64,000 nucleotides of DNA from Paenibacillus sabinae T27 (GCF_000612505.1 NZ_CP004078.1:5206570-5270569), one strand, 5' to 3'; counted from the stretch's first letter, positions 17,514 to 29,050 are shown. The notes: generated by a model not told the origin, from the sequence alone. Made by a program: numbers and translations.

Positions 17514-18776
17514 TTATTCTCCCGGTTTCTCTTCAAGCGTAATCGTAACTTCCTTCTCAACCCCGCCCCGGTAGAAGGTGATTGCGAGCGGGTCGCCCAC
17601 CCGGGTCTCATTGTACAAATATTTACGCAGGCTCAACGTGGAATCGATAGTCTGGCCGTTAAATTTCGTAATAACATCATTCAGCTTGAGTCCCGCTTCC
17701 TTGGCCGGCCCGACGACATCGAGAACGACGACGCCTTCCTTGACGCTGCTCGGCAGCTTGAGCGCCTTGCGCTGATCTTCGGCAAGCGGAACGTACGGGT
17801 TGTTCAGATCCATCGAGTATACCCCCAGGTAAGAGCGGGCGATTTTCCCTTTCAGGACCAGTTCCTCCGCGATCTTGATGACATGGTTGGCCGGAATGGC
17901 GAAACCGAGGCCTTCTACGCCGGTATCGGAAATCTTCATCGTATTGATGCCGATTACCCGGCCGTTCAAGTCGACGAGCGCTCCGCCGCTGTTGCCTTCA
18001 TTGATGGCGGCATCGGTCTGGATCACTTCCTGCTCCCAATCATAGACGCCGTCCTGGTTAAGCGATACCGGAATCGTGCGGTTGGTATAGCTCACAATGC
18101 CCGAGGTAAGCGTATCGCCAAGACCGAGCGGGTTGCCGATCGCAATCACCGTTTCCCCAAGCTGAAGCTTCGAGGAATCTCCCAGCTTCGCGATGGTGTT
18201 GATCCCCGCCGCATCGATGGAAAGGACGGCTAGATCGCTGACCTTGTCCGCCCCCACAAGCTCTGCCTTGCGGGTTTCGCCGTCTACGGTAACAATCTCA
18301 AGCTTGCCCGCTCCGGAGATGACATGGTTGTTGGTGATGATAAACGCCTTATCGTCGTTTTTCTTATAAATAACGCCCGAACCAAGCGCCGATTCGTCCA
18401 GCGTATTCTTCGCACTCTCTTCTTTATGATTAATGATGCTGACCACCGCCGGACGGACGGCAGCAGCCGCCTTGATAATCCGGTCGTAAGGATCTCCGCT
18501 GCTAGGCGTGACATTTTGAATGAAGGCGGGCTGGGCTCCTTGTTCATGGGATAATTGGCCCGTAACCAGACTGAACAGCAGGACCGCAACGACAGCGCTG
18601 AACAAGGAGCAAAGCGCGGAAATTTGCAGTGTGGACAGTCTCAGCCGTCTGCTTCGGGCCGACCAGCCGCGTGGAACAGACCGCTGCTTTGAGACCTTTT
18701 GTTCTCTCCGTCTGGAAACTTTCGTGGAATAGAAATCATCGTCAAACAGTCCCAACTTGTCATCCTCTCCCCTCAT
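17514..18776 (-). CDS. htrA: HtrA/DegP-type serine protease (S1C)
   Basis: 420 residues from ATG 18776 (AAGG at 9 bases); an upstream in-frame GTG at 18803 is the alternative. A short cytoplasmic, basic N-terminus is followed by one membrane anchor (about residues 45-68). The trypsin-like domain has the triad H in ITNNHVISGA, D in SDLAVLSID and S in NEGNSGGALVDL. A C-terminal PDZ domain (about 310-400) contains SYLGVYSMDL and AGLKLNDVITKFNG. This envelope quality-control protease is the YycK/YyxA homologue and sits as usual just downstream of the walRK-yycHIJ operon. Confidence 0.93.
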   Translation of the reverse strand: MRGEDDKLGLFDDDFYSTKVSRRREQKVSKQRSVPRGWSARSRRLRLSTLQISALCSLFSAVVAVLLFSLVTGQLSHEQGAQPAFIQNVTPSSGDPYDRIIKAAAAVRPAVVSIINHKEESAKNTLDESALGSGVIYKKNDDKAFIITNNHVISGAGKLEIVTVDGETRKAELVGADKVSDLAVLSIDAAGINTIAKLGDSSKLQLGETVIAIGNPLGLGDTLTSGIVSYTNRTIPVSLNQDGVYDWEQEVIQTDAAINEGNSGGALVDLNGRVIGINTMKISDTGVEGLGFAIPANHVIKIAEELVLKGKIARSYLGVYSMDLNNPYVPLAEDQRKALKLPSSVKEGVVVLDVVGPAKEAGLKLNDVITKFNGQTIDSTLSLRKYLYNETRVGDPLAITFYRGGVEKEVTITLEEKPGE

Positions 18777-19083
18777 TAACTCGCGCCTTAAAGCGTGGGG
18801 CACCCTGCCCTGCAGCCCAATTCCTCATGTTATAGACTGCGTCATGCCCAGAAAGGTTTCGGCTATGCGCTCATTCACGGTAAAAAAGGCCTTTTTCCGC
18901 GCTCAAGACAGACTAAATCTCCTAACGGCGGAATACTTCGCAGCCTGTCCGACTATAATGCTAGTAATACTGACGGTTAGCCGCGCGCAATCGGACTGCT
19001 GTACTCCTCTATTGTAGCACAGCGCCTAGCGGCAGCGCGTGTTTACCAAAATAAAAACAAAAAACAGTGCAGGAGGCATGGCT

Positions 19084-19290
19084 ATGGATTCATTTTCTTC
19101 CAATATGGAGTTGGTGCAGTTCATCGGCAAGCTGGGCGATTTAAAAGACGAACACTATCATATGACGCTTGCTCTCAGCGCGGCCGTGGAACTTTTAATT
19201 GAAAAAGGGCTGATTACACGCAAGGAGCTGGAGCGCAAAATGTCCGAGCTTGACCATCTTATGATTCGCTCACCGTATCCCATGGCGTAG
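19084..19290 (+). CDS. Small conserved-looking hypothetical protein
   Basis: 68 residues: MDSFSSNMELVQFIGKLGDL, then KDEHYHMTLALSAAVELLIE and KGLITRKELERKMSELDHLM. It looks like a short all-helical protein; the end resembles the 'ITREEL..K..ELD' tail of several unrelated small proteins, so no function is named. The ribosome site AGGAGG lies 7 bases before ATG 19084. It is on the opposite strand to its neighbours and its 3' end overlaps yycJ by 32 bases, head to head with the WalRK operon's end. Coding potential rests on the strong ribosome site and helical, amphipathic pattern. Confidence 0.6.
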   Translation: MDSFSSNMELVQFIGKLGDLKDEHYHMTLALSAAVELLIEKGLITRKELERKMSELDHLMIRSPYPMA

Positions 19291-20065
19291 GCTGATCGTA
19301 ATACGTGTCGCAGAGCCGGAACTCGCTGTCTTTGTAAAAGCACCCTCTGTCTTCCATCGCCCCCCGAACCGACATTCGCGCAAGGTCGATCATGTTATGA
19401 TCCCGGCTTAAATGGGCCAGGTAGGTCCGCTTGGTGCGTCCCGTCAGAATCTCGCTCAGAGCCGCGCCCGCCGCATCATTGGACAAATGGCCCATGTCGC
19501 CGAGGATCCGCCGTTTCGTATTCCACGGATAACGTCCCATCCGCAGCATCTCGATATCATGATTGGCCTCAAGCACCAGTACATCGGCATCCGAAATCGC
19601 TGCCTTGACCTTATCGCTGACATAGCCGAGGTCCGTCGCCACACTGAGCTTGTCCTTGCCTTCATAGAAGTTATAGCCGACCGGCTCGGCAGCGTCGTGG
19701 GAAATGGCAAATGATTCGACCCGCAGGTCTCCAAAATCCTTGAATTGTCCCGTCTCCAGAATGATGCGGTTATGCTCTTCGATGTTCCCGATCGATTTCT
19801 CCATTGCGCTCCATGTGCCGCTGTTGGCGTAGATCGGCAGGCCATATTTGCGCGCAACCGCGCCGAGGCCCTTGATATGATCGGAATGCTCATGCGTGAC
19901 GAGAATCCCGGCAATCTCCTCTCCTCTTAACTCGCGCATGGTCAGCAGCTCCTCGACCCGCCGCGCACTCAGGCCGGCATCGATCATCAGCGTCGTCCCG
20001 CCTCCCCGTACAATGGTGGCGTTGCCGGTCGAACCGCTGGACAGCACCGTAAATGAAATCCCCAT
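19259..20065 (-). CDS. walJ: YycJ-like MBL-fold metallohydrolase (WalJ)
   Basis: 268 residues of the metallo-beta-lactamase fold: THEHSDHIKGLG is the HxHxDH metal motif and further ligands lie in AISHD, ATDLG and HLS. The N-terminus FTVLSSGSTGNATIVRGGGT is typical of YycJ. It is the last gene of the walRK-yycHIJ operon. Proposed roles are 5'-3' exonuclease activity and coordination of wall synthesis with replication; precise substrate unsettled. ATG 20065 has AGGAG 8 bases upstream; in-frame codons to 20101 lie before that site and overlap yycI. Confidence 0.92.
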   Translation of the reverse strand: MGISFTVLSSGSTGNATIVRGGGTTLMIDAGLSARRVEELLTMRELRGEEIAGILVTHEHSDHIKGLGAVARKYGLPIYANSGTWSAMEKSIGNIEEHNRIILETGQFKDFGDLRVESFAISHDAAEPVGYNFYEGKDKLSVATDLGYVSDKVKAAISDADVLVLEANHDIEMLRMGRYPWNTKRRILGDMGHLSNDAAGAALSEILTGRTKRTYLAHLSRDHNMIDLARMSVRGAMEDRGCFYKDSEFRLCDTYYDQPTPWDTVSES

Positions 20066-20097
20066 AGCTCCTGCTCCTTTTGTCATAATCCGATTTC

Positions 20098-20832
20098 TCA
20101 CTCTGATGTCTTGGGACTGATAATATCGGCGCTGATGCCGTTGACGTAATACGATTTGCCGTCCTCAAGCATGAACCGCCACATCGGAGCCGCCACCTGG
20201 CTCTCGGAATTGAACAATTCCCCGTAATAGCCGAGTTCAATTTCCTTCACCGCCGCGCCCTGCGGGAAAAACTTCTCGATCAGGCTCCCCAGCGCCTTAG
20301 AAGCCGGGAGCACCTTCTGCGCTTCGCCCTTTCCGCCTTCCCCCAGATCGATTTGCGGCCGGCGGTAGGCGACGATTTTCTGATTGTCGTAGATAAGCTC
20401 CAGTCTGACGCTGAACAGCGGCCATTTGCCGTCGACCAGCGGATGCAGCACGAACCTGCCGACCTCGCTTTCCAAAGGATCGAACCGGTAGCTGCCGATG
20501 TCCGGAATTTGAGACTTCAGCTCTCCGCTCAGCTCGGTGAAAGAGAAGATCAGCTTGCTGTCGACAGGCCTGTCCAGCTTGACGGCTCCGCCGCCTTCCA
20601 CGGCCGAATAACGGTAGGTCAAGTCGGGGAGCTCAGGCGTAGCCGCCGGAATGGGGCACAGAATGCGAATATCCTTCTGCTCCATGATCTGCTGGGTCGA
20701 ATCGGAGAGAGAGGTGAAGTCAAGATTGGCGCTGACCTGCTCCCGCAGGTCAACCCAGAGCTGGTAGCACAGCAGCAAATTCAGCAGCAGAAATGAATAG
20801 ATCAGCACATTTTTCGCTCTTCCCCAGTCCAT
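20098..20832 (-). CDS. yycI: WalK regulator YycI
   Basis: 244 residues: one N-terminal membrane helix (NVLIYSFLLLNLLLCYQLWV) and an extracellular domain that ends in a YycH/YycI-type fold. In Bacillus YycI pairs with YycH and the membrane helices of both restrain the WalK kinase. It follows yycH by 23 bases and precedes yycJ, the normal operon order. Sequence conservation of this protein is low across genera, so identification rests on topology, size and position. Confidence 0.9.
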   Translation of the reverse strand: MDWGRAKNVLIYSFLLLNLLLCYQLWVDLREQVSANLDFTSLSDSTQQIMEQKDIRILCPIPAATPELPDLTYRYSAVEGGGAVKLDRPVDSKLIFSFTELSGELKSQIPDIGSYRFDPLESEVGRFVLHPLVDGKWPLFSVRLELIYDNQKIVAYRRPQIDLGEGGKGEAQKVLPASKALGSLIEKFFPQGAAVKEIELGYYGELFNSESQVAAPMWRFMLEDGKSYYVNGISADIISPKTSE

Positions 20833-20855
20833 CTCTCTCCTCCTCTTCTCCTTGA

Positions 20856-22148
20856 TTATTTCAGCGTAAGCGTGCTGCCGTCCCGGTACACAACCTTCCA
20901 GACGGGAACCAGCTCCAGCTTGTCTCCTTTGACCACCGGCATATAGACCGGGTACAAATCACGGAGCGGCGAAGATTTGCCAACCTCGGCCAGCCGTTTT
21001 CGCAGGGCGTCCCCGCCGGGGAGGTCTACAATTCTTTTGGTACTCTGATCTTCCTTGCTGTACATTAAGGACCGTTCATAGGCCGTAACCGTTCCCTGCT
21101 GCAGCTGCAAATGGATGATTCCGTAATGCAGCTGCGGCTGATCCAGAACGGGGTAAGAGCCGTAGGGGTAAGAACCGTAATACTGCTGGAACGAAACGAG
21201 CCGGTCCTGATCGTTCTCCCTGGCCGCCTCCAGCCGGTAAGTACCGTTCCAACCTCCGTGCTGATTAACAAAATCAACGGCCTCCAGCACATCCTTGGCA
21301 TCGGTGCTCTCGCCCGCCGGAAGTGCCGTAGGGTCGCTGTAGCTCATCCAGTTCCGCTCCTGATCGACCTGCAGGCTGCGCTTGCTGTCCGTATAGATTT
21401 CGGAGCCGTCTTTTTCCCGGATGTAGCGCGTGCTGCCCGCATCGAAGAACAAGCTGCTCTGCATCTGCTCTACCGTATACAGCCCGGAAGGCATTTCCGA
21501 CGCTACCAGGGACAGGTTGTTCTCCGGAATGTAATAATCGCCGGTTAACGTGGTGTATGGCGTCCACGACTTTCCGAAATCGACATGTTGCTGCACGTCC
21601 TGCACGGTAAGGTCGGCTTTGGCCGCCTCATACACGATATCTCCCCTTGTGCTGAAGAAAACAGCATGCGCCTTCGAATCACTCTTGGCGCTGTAAATCC
21701 AGATCCGGTCGATACTTTCCCCCGAGAACAGGGAATCCGGAGAGAGCTGCATCACCCGCTGCAGCAGCGCTACGGGAATGCCCGAACCGAACGACAGCTC
21801 GATGCCGGGATTCTCGCTGCGGATTTTGGCCCAGTCGAAATCCTGGACGGAGCGGCGCTGAAAGCTTTCGAAGCTGCGCCCCTTCAGCCGGTTCAGAATG
21901 AGGTTATAGAACGTCGAGCTTGGGTAGAACAGCGTATGCTTGTTGTTTCCGAGATGAATAATCATCTTGTCGGGGAACAGCAGATTTTCTACTTTTTCCT
22001 CCGGCCCCATGTTGTCTGTCTTGACATAGAGATTCTCGGAGAAGACCGCGGAATCGCTGCCCGGCAGACGGTAGATCAAATAATAACTCTCCACCAGGCT
22101 GCTCACGACGAGCAGCGCCAGAACCCATGATTTGATTCTTTCCTTCAC
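20856..22148 (-). CDS. yycH: WalK regulator YycH
   Basis: 430 residues with one N-terminal membrane helix (SWVLALLVVSSLVESYYLIY) and a large extracellular part of two beta-rich domains. YycH forms a ternary complex with YycI and WalK and holds the kinase down. It overlaps walK by four bases (GTGA), so translation is coupled. No signal-peptide cleavage site or catalytic motif is seen. Confidence 0.92.
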   Translation of the reverse strand: MKERIKSWVLALLVVSSLVESYYLIYRLPGSDSAVFSENLYVKTDNMGPEEKVENLLFPDKMIIHLGNNKHTLFYPSSTFYNLILNRLKGRSFESFQRRSVQDFDWAKIRSENPGIELSFGSGIPVALLQRVMQLSPDSLFSGESIDRIWIYSAKSDSKAHAVFFSTRGDIVYEAAKADLTVQDVQQHVDFGKSWTPYTTLTGDYYIPENNLSLVASEMPSGLYTVEQMQSSLFFDAGSTRYIREKDGSEIYTDSKRSLQVDQERNWMSYSDPTALPAGESTDAKDVLEAVDFVNQHGGWNGTYRLEAARENDQDRLVSFQQYYGSYPYGSYPVLDQPQLHYGIIHLQLQQGTVTAYERSLMYSKEDQSTKRIVDLPGGDALRKRLAEVGKSSPLRDLYPVYMPVVKGDKLELVPVWKVVYRDGSTLTLK

Positions 22149-23977
22149 GCCTGATCCCTCCTTTGCTTCTCCAGAGGCAGCGTAAAGGTGACCTTAGAGC
22201 CTTTGTTCAGCTCGGACTGCAAGGAGATGGTGCCCCCGTGCGCTTTGACAATTTCCCGGGCAATGGACAGTCCGAGACCGGTTCCACCCATATTCCGCGA
22301 ACGCGCCTTATCCACCCGGTAGAAACGCTCGAAAATCCGTTCAATATCTTTCTTTGGAATGCCGATTCCGGAGTCGCGAACGGATATTTCCAGCATGCCT
22401 TCGGGATTGCGTCCCGCCTCCAGTCCGATGCTTCCGCCCTCTTGTGTATATTTCAGGGCATTGGATACCAGGTTACCGAGCACCTGGTCGATCTGATCCC
22501 GGTCAAGCCAGGCCGTTGAGATGCCCCGGCGGATGACGATGCTGATGGAGATCCGCTTCTGCCGGATTTGGAAAGAGAAGCGGTCGGCCACATCCTCCAG
22601 CATCTCGGAAATATCCGTCTCCTGATAGCGCAGCTGCGCTTCCCTGGAATCCAGCCGCGAAAGGTGCAGCAGATCGGTGACAAGGCGGATCATCCGCTCC
22701 GTCTCGCTGCGGATTACGCCGACAAAGCGTCCCGCCAGCTGCGGGTCTTCCAGCGCGCCATCCCCCAGCGCTTCCGCATAGCTCTTGATGGTCGTGAGCG
22801 GCGTCCGCAGCTCATGCGACACATTCGCTACAAATTCGCGGCGCGACGCCTCGAGATTCTCCTGCTCGGTGACATCCTGCAGCACCGCGATCGTTCCGGC
22901 GATTCCGCCCTCGCGGCGGTGGATCGGCGTGAACGTCACCCGCACGATGTTCGGTTCCTCCCCTTCGGCAGATTGCAGCCGAAGCATCGTCGACTGCGCG
23001 GTGCCGCCGGACAGGGCGAGCGTCTGGTCGCCTTCGAGACCGAGCAGTCGGATTAGCTCAAGCCCCCGAGGGAGCGGCTCTTCCGCTCCCAGCATGATAG
23101 ACGCCCGACGGTTCATCAGAATGACGCGACCGGTTTCGTCCGTCGCCACCACGCCGTCGCTCATATTGGTCAGAATGGAGGCCAGCTTCTCCTTCTCTTC
23201 CTCGTTCTGGGCAAGCGCATCCCTCAGCCTGCCAGTCATATAGTTGAACGCCTTGCTGAGCTGCCCGATCTCATCATTGCCGAATATCGGCATTTTCCGG
23301 TCGAAGCTTCCTTCGGCGACCTCCTTGGCATGCCGGGTCATCTCTTTGATCGGCTGCGTGATCGTATGGGCGAGGATAACGCCGAGCACGGCCGTCAGGG
23401 TGAGCGCCAGCAAAAGGCCGGAGATGAACACGCTGTTGATCCGGCCCATCGTCGCGTACAAATCCTTCATATCGGCGGCGATGTAGATGGCCCCTACCAC
23501 CTTGCCTCCCGACCATACCGGCTTGGCCACAACCTTTTTCCGCACATTGTCGTCGCCGATAATGTATTCCTCGTTGTCGCTGATGCCCTGCAGCGCGCGG
23601 CTGACCACCGTCTGCGTATTGCGCCGCCCGACATAGTCGCTCTGCGACGGCACCGAGGTCGTAATGATTTTGCCGCTCGCATCAAGCACCTGAATTTCTG
23701 CGCCGCTGATGTAGAGATTGTTGACCATCCCGCGCAGGCTGTCGACAGAGGACTGTTCACTTGCTCCTCCGGCTTCACTGCTGAATTTGTCGGCCGTCAG
23801 AATCGACAGCATTTCCGCCCGGGCCTTCAAATCCTTCGTGAAGTTGTCGGTCAGCGAATTCTTCATTGAACTTACAAAATATACGCCGATCAGCTGCATC
23901 GCAATCAGAATCAGCAGAACGTAAATAATGATCAGCTTCGCTTGAATTGTCCGGAAAAAGGACATGGCCTTCATCAC
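22145..23977 (-). CDS. walK: Essential sensor histidine kinase WalK (YycG)
   Basis: 610 residues. Two membrane helices (about 14-36 and 182-206) flank an extracellular PAS-like sensing domain. HAMP (about 207-260), cytoplasmic PAS (about 265-370), the phosphoacceptor [20 protein letters not shown], and the HATPase_c domain with [20 protein letters not shown] and GTGLGLSI follow. This is the full WalK domain order of low-GC Gram-positives. It senses wall status and phosphorylates WalR; YycH and YycI downstream modulate it. It overlaps walR by 4 bases. Confidence 0.97.
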   Translation of the reverse strand: MMKAMSFFRTIQAKLIIIYVLLILIAMQLIGVYFVSSMKNSLTDNFTKDLKARAEMLSILTADKFSSEAGGASEQSSVDSLRGMVNNLYISGAEIQVLDASGKIITTSVPSQSDYVGRRNTQTVVSRALQGISDNEEYIIGDDNVRKKVVAKPVWSGGKVVGAIYIAADMKDLYATMGRINSVFISGLLLALTLTAVLGVILAHTITQPIKEMTRHAKEVAEGSFDRKMPIFGNDEIGQLSKAFNYMTGRLRDALAQNEEEKEKLASILTNMSDGVVATDETGRVILMNRRASIMLGAEEPLPRGLELIRLLGLEGDQTLALSGGTAQSTMLRLQSAEGEEPNIVRVTFTPIHRREGGIAGTIAVLQDVTEQENLEASRREFVANVSHELRTPLTTIKSYAEALGDGALEDPQLAGRFVGVIRSETERMIRLVTDLLHLSRLDSREAQLRYQETDISEMLEDVADRFSFQIRQKRISISIVIRRGISTAWLDRDQIDQVLGNLVSNALKYTQEGGSIGLEAGRNPEGMLEISVRDSGIGIPKKDIERIFERFYRVDKARSRNMGGTGLGLSIAREIVKAHGGTISLQSELNKGSKVTFTLPLEKQRRDQA

Positions 23978-24705
23978 AATCCTCCGTTTTTGGGACTGTG
24001 CATCAAATATCCGAGCCCGCGCCGCGTAAAGATATACTCCGGCTTGCTCGGGTTCTCCTCGATTTTCTCTCTCAGGCGCCGGATCGTCACATCGACCGTT
24101 CGTACGTCACCGAAATACTCAAATCCCCATACCGCCTGCAGCAGATGCTCTCTCGTCATCACCTTGCCGGCGTTGCGGACCATGTAATAAAGCAGTTCGT
24201 ATTCGCGGTGCGTCAGATCGAGCGGCTCCCCGCCCTTGTAGACAGTGTACATATCGGTATCTATAAACAAATCAAAATGGTGAATGCCCTGCTTGCCCTC
24301 ATCCGGGCCGCTCGGCGTTTCGGCAGGGGCCGACTTGTGCTGGCGCCGCATTTGCGCCTTGACCCGGGCAAGCAGCTCGCGCGTGCTGAACGGCTTGGTG
24401 ACATAATCGTCCGCCCCAAGCTCAAGGCCCAGCACTTTGTCGATCTCCCCGTCTTTGGCGGTCAGCATGATGATTGGCAGATCGAGATGGGCGGACCGCA
24501 CCTCGCGGCAGACATCCATGCCGTCCTTGCCGGGCAGCATGAGGTCAAGCAGCATGAGGTCAGGCCGTTTGGACAAGGCCAGATCAACGGCGCTGATGCC
24601 ATCAAAAGCGCAGATGACCTCATACCCTTCTTTCTCCAAATTAAACTTTAATATATCGGCAATTGGCTGTTCGTCATCGACTACCAAAATCGTTCCCATC
24701 CCCAT
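23974..24705 (-). CDS. walR: Response regulator WalR (YycF)
   Basis: 243 residues, OmpR/PhoB family. Receiver domain: [20 protein letters not shown] with the phospho-acceptor D in [13 protein letters not shown] and K in [12 protein letters not shown]-terminal winged helix: [20 protein letters not shown] and [13 protein letters not shown]. WalR controls peptidoglycan hydrolase genes and is essential in Bacillus. Start uncertain: in-frame ATGs at 24720, 24705 and 24699; GGTGG lies 3 bases before 24705 and 9 before 24699, while AAGGG is 4 bases before 24720. Confidence 0.95.
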   Translation of the reverse strand: MGMGTILVVDDEQPIADILKFNLEKEGYEVICAFDGISAVDLALSKRPDLMLLDLMLPGKDGMDVCREVRSAHLDLPIIMLTAKDGEIDKVLGLELGADDYVTKPFSTRELLARVKAQMRRQHKSAPAETPSGPDEGKQGIHHFDLFIDTDMYTVYKGGEPLDLTHREYELLYYMVRNAGKVMTREHLLQAVWGFEYFGDVRTVDVTIRRLREKIEENPSKPEYIFTRRGLGYLMHSPKNGGL

Positions 24706-24842
24706 AATCCACCATTTCACCCTTTTATCTTACTGGTAAGTTTCCTATTCATTTTACCATACCTGTCCGCACGTCACATCCTACGAAGTATGCAGACCCG
24801 CCTTGCAAGAGCGCAAACAGTGTCCGCTCCCCATAATAATGA

Positions 24843-24868
24843 AGCCGTCCGGGAACTCCCGGGCGGCT
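24843..24868 (-). terminator. Hairpin after the M23 peptidase gene
   Basis: AGCCG-T-CCGGGA, loop AC, TCCCGG-G-CGGCT: 11 pairs with one mismatch. No strong T-run on the minus strand (TCATTATTATG), so a weak terminator. Confidence 0.55.
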
Positions 24869-24884
24869 GTATTCAAGGCTTAAG

Positions 24885-26417
24885 CTATTGCAGATATTTC
24901 ATCGGGTTCATGGCCGTACCGCTCTTGCGGATTTCAAAATGGAGATGCGTGCCCGTTGAGCGGCCGGTGTTGCCCATGATGCCGAGCTGAGAGCCCTGCT
25001 CCACCTTCTGGCCGACCGATACGGAAATTTTGCTCAGGTGGCCGTAATATGTCTCATATCCGTTGCCATGGTTGACGATGACGACATTGCCGTAACCGTG
25101 CTGAACTCCGGCAAAGCTTACCGTCCCGGCATCCGCCGCCTTGATCGTCCGGTTGCCCGAGACGAGATCCACCCCTTTATGAATCCGGCCCCAGCGTTCG
25201 CCGAAGGTGCTGGAAATGACCGCGCCGGTTACCGGCCAGGCGAACGAGCCGGAAGCTTGGTGGGCGATCTTGGTTCCGCGGTATACAACTTCAGGCAGCG
25301 AGGCCCTGAGAACGGTCTGCCCCAGCCATTCCTCTTTGACGACTTCACCGTTCTCCTTCGTCAGCCGGTATTGCATTTCCTTGAGCCCTGTCTGTCCTGG
25401 ACGGACAACTTTCGTCTTGCCCTTGGGCAATAGCTCGCTGGTGCGCACTATCACCTGGGGTTCTGTCACGATCCGCTCCGTCGCCTTCTCCATCGTTACA
25501 ACGGTAATCGGCGGCTGCGGAACGGTCAGCTTAAGCTCATCCCCGATCTGCAGCGTCAGCTCCTTCACTTCCGGGTTGTTCCGGAAAATCTCCTTCTGCG
25601 TAATGCCGTAACGGCCGGCAATACTCGAAATCGTGTCACCTTCCTGAACGGTATACAGCAGCGGCGCCTCCACTCCCTCGGTCAGTGCCTTGATTGCTTC
25701 CTCTGTGTCCATGACCTTGTTCGGATCGGCCTTTACCGGCAAAATCGACAGCGGCTCGCGTATATCCGCCGACTCTACCTTATCCCCGGATGAAGCCGAA
25801 CCCGATAACGCGGCCGTCTGTTTCAGCTGCGGAGCATCGGAGGCTTTCTTCTCCCCCGATATGTAGTGGGCTTTTACTCCCTGGAGCACGGCGCTGGCCG
25901 TTTCCTGGTCTTTCACGATGCCGACGGCCTTTCCGTCCACAACCAGCTGAACGCCGACCGCATAGGCCTTGAGCAAGCCGTCCAGCTTATCTATCGTTCC
26001 TTCGTTATCGATAACCGGCTTATAGCTGCGGGCCGCCTCCGTAGTAATGCCGTCCGTCTGCAGAACCATTACCTCATTTGGGTATTTCTCCTGATACGCT
26101 TGCCGCTTCTCCTCAAACAACGTATTAAGCCGGCTCTTATCCGATAGCGTCCCGATTTCCTTGCCGTGCAGCAGTACGCGGTAATAGACATCCGTATTTG
26201 CTTCCACATATTGCTTGTGTGCCCCGATGATCGAAACAGTCAGCAGCGCAACTCCGGCAGTTGCCGTAAGCCAGGTGAGACGCCGACGCCGACGCGAATT
26301 TTGCACTACCTGAGCGTTCACCATGCCTTCCCCGGCATCGGCTCTCCCTCCGGCTACGGATGCGGGAGCTTTTCCCTTAAGCTCCTTCAGCCCGCGTATT
26401 AATTTCAAACCCTTCAT
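24885..26417 (-). CDS. Membrane-anchored M23 peptidoglycan endopeptidase with LysM and G5 domains
   Basis: 510 residues. A basic N-terminus and one membrane helix (about 50-68) precede an extracellular region. LysM (about 255-305: YTVQEGDTISSIAGRYGITQ) binds peptidoglycan, a G5 domain (about 308-385) follows, and M23 lysostaphin-type peptidase closes the protein: zinc ligands in RIHKGVDLV and HLHFEI. It cuts peptide cross-bridges. The gene stands alone upstream of walR; related genes belong to the WalR regulon in Bacillus, so this one is a natural target, but I could not find a clear WalR box. Confidence 0.93.
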   Translation of the reverse strand: MKGLKLIRGLKELKGKAPASVAGGRADAGEGMVNAQVVQNSRRRRRLTWLTATAGVALLTVSIIGAHKQYVEANTDVYYRVLLHGKEIGTLSDKSRLNTLFEEKRQAYQEKYPNEVMVLQTDGITTEAARSYKPVIDNEGTIDKLDGLLKAYAVGVQLVVDGKAVGIVKDQETASAVLQGVKAHYISGEKKASDAPQLKQTAALSGSASSGDKVESADIREPLSILPVKADPNKVMDTEEAIKALTEGVEAPLLYTVQEGDTISSIAGRYGITQKEIFRNNPEVKELTLQIGDELKLTVPQPPITVVTMEKATERIVTEPQVIVRTSELLPKGKTKVVRPGQTGLKEMQYRLTKENGEVVKEEWLGQTVLRASLPEVVYRGTKIAHQASGSFAWPVTGAVISSTFGERWGRIHKGVDLVSGNRTIKAADAGTVSFAGVQHGYGNVVIVNHGNGYETYYGHLSKISVSVGQKVEQGSQLGIMGNTGRSTGTHLHFEIRKSGTAMNPMKYLQ

Positions 26418-26545
26418 GAAACTCTCCCTTTCAGCCTGATCCCCGGACTGCCAAGCAGCCAGATCTATGGTATGACCGCTTCATCTATATTTGCCGACAA
26501 TATATCCTGAATGAATAAAAATGCAATTTCGATCACATGGCAAAA

Positions 26546-26561
26546 GTTACAAAAAAGTAAC
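26546..26561. promoter_or_regulatory. Inverted repeat upstream of the M23 gene
   Basis: GTTAC-AAAAAA-GTAAC, perfect 5-bp arms in an AT-rich stretch about 130 bases before the M23 start. It could be an operator; the spacing does not fit the WalR direct repeat TGTWAH-N5-TGTWAH. The rest of 26418-26640 holds no gene. Confidence 0.35.
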
Positions 26562-26647
26562 CATTTCCGGTCCCTGTTAACTTTACCATAGCCTGCAGAA
26601 ACATTTCAACTTTACTAAGCGGATCACCCTGATCCGAATCCACGCAA

Positions 26648-26695
26648 AAAACGCCGTCCCCTCTACGCCCGCAAGCGCTCTGGAACAGCGTCTTT
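26648..26695 (-). terminator. Terminator after the hypothetical gene at 26750
   Basis: Minus strand: ACGCTGTTCC, long loop containing GAGCGC, GGGGACGGCGT, then T6. The stem has G-T pairs. It lies about 60 bases after the stop codon. Confidence 0.55.
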
Positions 26696-26749
26696 TCCTG
26701 AAAAAGGCAAGCATTCTAACCCGGATTCCGCGATTGGGAGTCCATTTCT

Positions 26750-27409
26750 TTACTGCCCGCCCGTACCGGGAGTCAAGATCTTCATCAGCTTGTTATATTC
26801 TTCCGGGGTTACGTACTTGGAAATAATCGACTGGATCTCCGTCACTTCCTGTTCTGTCAGCCCGCCCTCCATGGCGGCGGAAATCTTCTGCATTTCTTCT
26901 TGAGGAACCTTATTCATTAATATGTTAAAAATATTCACTTTTTCCGCAGAGGGCAGATTATCCTTCAAATCCTTCATCGCCTCTGGGGTCATGACCAACT
27001 GCTGGTCCTGCGTGCCGCTCTGTTCCTCCGAAGCCGCCTCGCCCATGACGGGCAGCGCGTTATCCGGCGCCTTGTCTTCTGCGGCGTTTCCGCTGCTGTC
27101 CGCCGTCGGCACCGGAGCCGTGTCCTTCGTGTCCTCCGCCTCGGACGCATTGTCCGAACCCGAAGGGTCGACTGAAGCCGCGCGGTTATCCTGTGCAGCC
27201 GGTTCCTTGGAGGCTGGCTTTCCGCTTGTCCCCAGAAGGCTGCTCAGCATTCCCCCGAACCCGGGAGCCGGCAGATCGGCTTTGAGGCCGAGCCCGGACA
27301 TGACCGACTGAACATACGCGTTGACGATCACGCCCGTTGTCAGTATGGACAGACTGCTGGCCAGGACGACAATCAGACATACGCCGAGCGCGCGTTTAAC
27401 CCATTTCAT
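26750..27409 (-). CDS. Hypothetical membrane-anchored protein with disordered middle and helical C-terminus
   Basis: 219 residues; not recognised. MKWVKRALGVCLIVVLASSL begins an N-terminal membrane helix or uncleaved signal (about 8-30). Residues 60-135 are low-complexity, rich in A, S, E, D and P, and likely disordered. Residues 140-215 form three or four short helices (EKVNIFNILMNKVPQEEMQK, GGLTEQEVTEIQSIISKYV, PEEYNKLMKIL) resembling a small helical bundle. ATG 27409 follows GGGAG at 8 bases. It is monocistronic between purA and the M23/WalRK wall genes, so an envelope role is a guess from position and topology only. Confidence 0.7.
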   Translation of the reverse strand: MKWVKRALGVCLIVVLASSLSILTTGVIVNAYVQSVMSGLGLKADLPAPGFGGMLSSLLGTSGKPASKEPAAQDNRAASVDPSGSDNASEAEDTKDTAPVPTADSSGNAAEDKAPDNALPVMGEAASEEQSGTQDQQLVMTPEAMKDLKDNLPSAEKVNIFNILMNKVPQEEMQKISAAMEGGLTEQEVTEIQSIISKYVTPEEYNKLMKILTPGTGGQ

Positions 27410-27596
27410 ACCCATCTCTCCCTTGCATGAGTGCATTCCGACTTTCCCGCTTGCATCTCTATCCAAACGTTTGGTCTACTATTTTTCCAGTATTGACCAA
27501 TATGGGCTGTGGGAAACGTTCGTCGGCTCATTCATGCGGAAGTTGTGGGGCCGCTCCCGAGCAAATGGGTCGTCTTGCGCGAAATATGCACACGGG

Positions 27597-27634
27597 AAAA
27601 AACCGCAGAAAGCCATAGCAGGCTCTCTGCGGTT
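27597..27634 (-). terminator. Terminator of purA
   Basis: Minus strand: AACCGCAGAGAGCC, loop TGCTAT, GGCTTTCTGCGGTT with one mismatch, then a T-run. 63 bases after the purA stop. Confidence 0.85.
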
Positions 27635-27697
27635 CTTACATTCAACATTTCACAGCATGGCTCGAAATGCGTATCATTCACTTGGTCTTGCCGCTTA

Positions 27698-29050
<1,353 letters not shown>

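Noticed and set aside
26418..26640. WalR box upstream of the M23 peptidase
   Set aside because: No TGTWAH-N5-TGTWAH direct repeat with correct spacing; only an inverted GTTAC/GTAAC pair.
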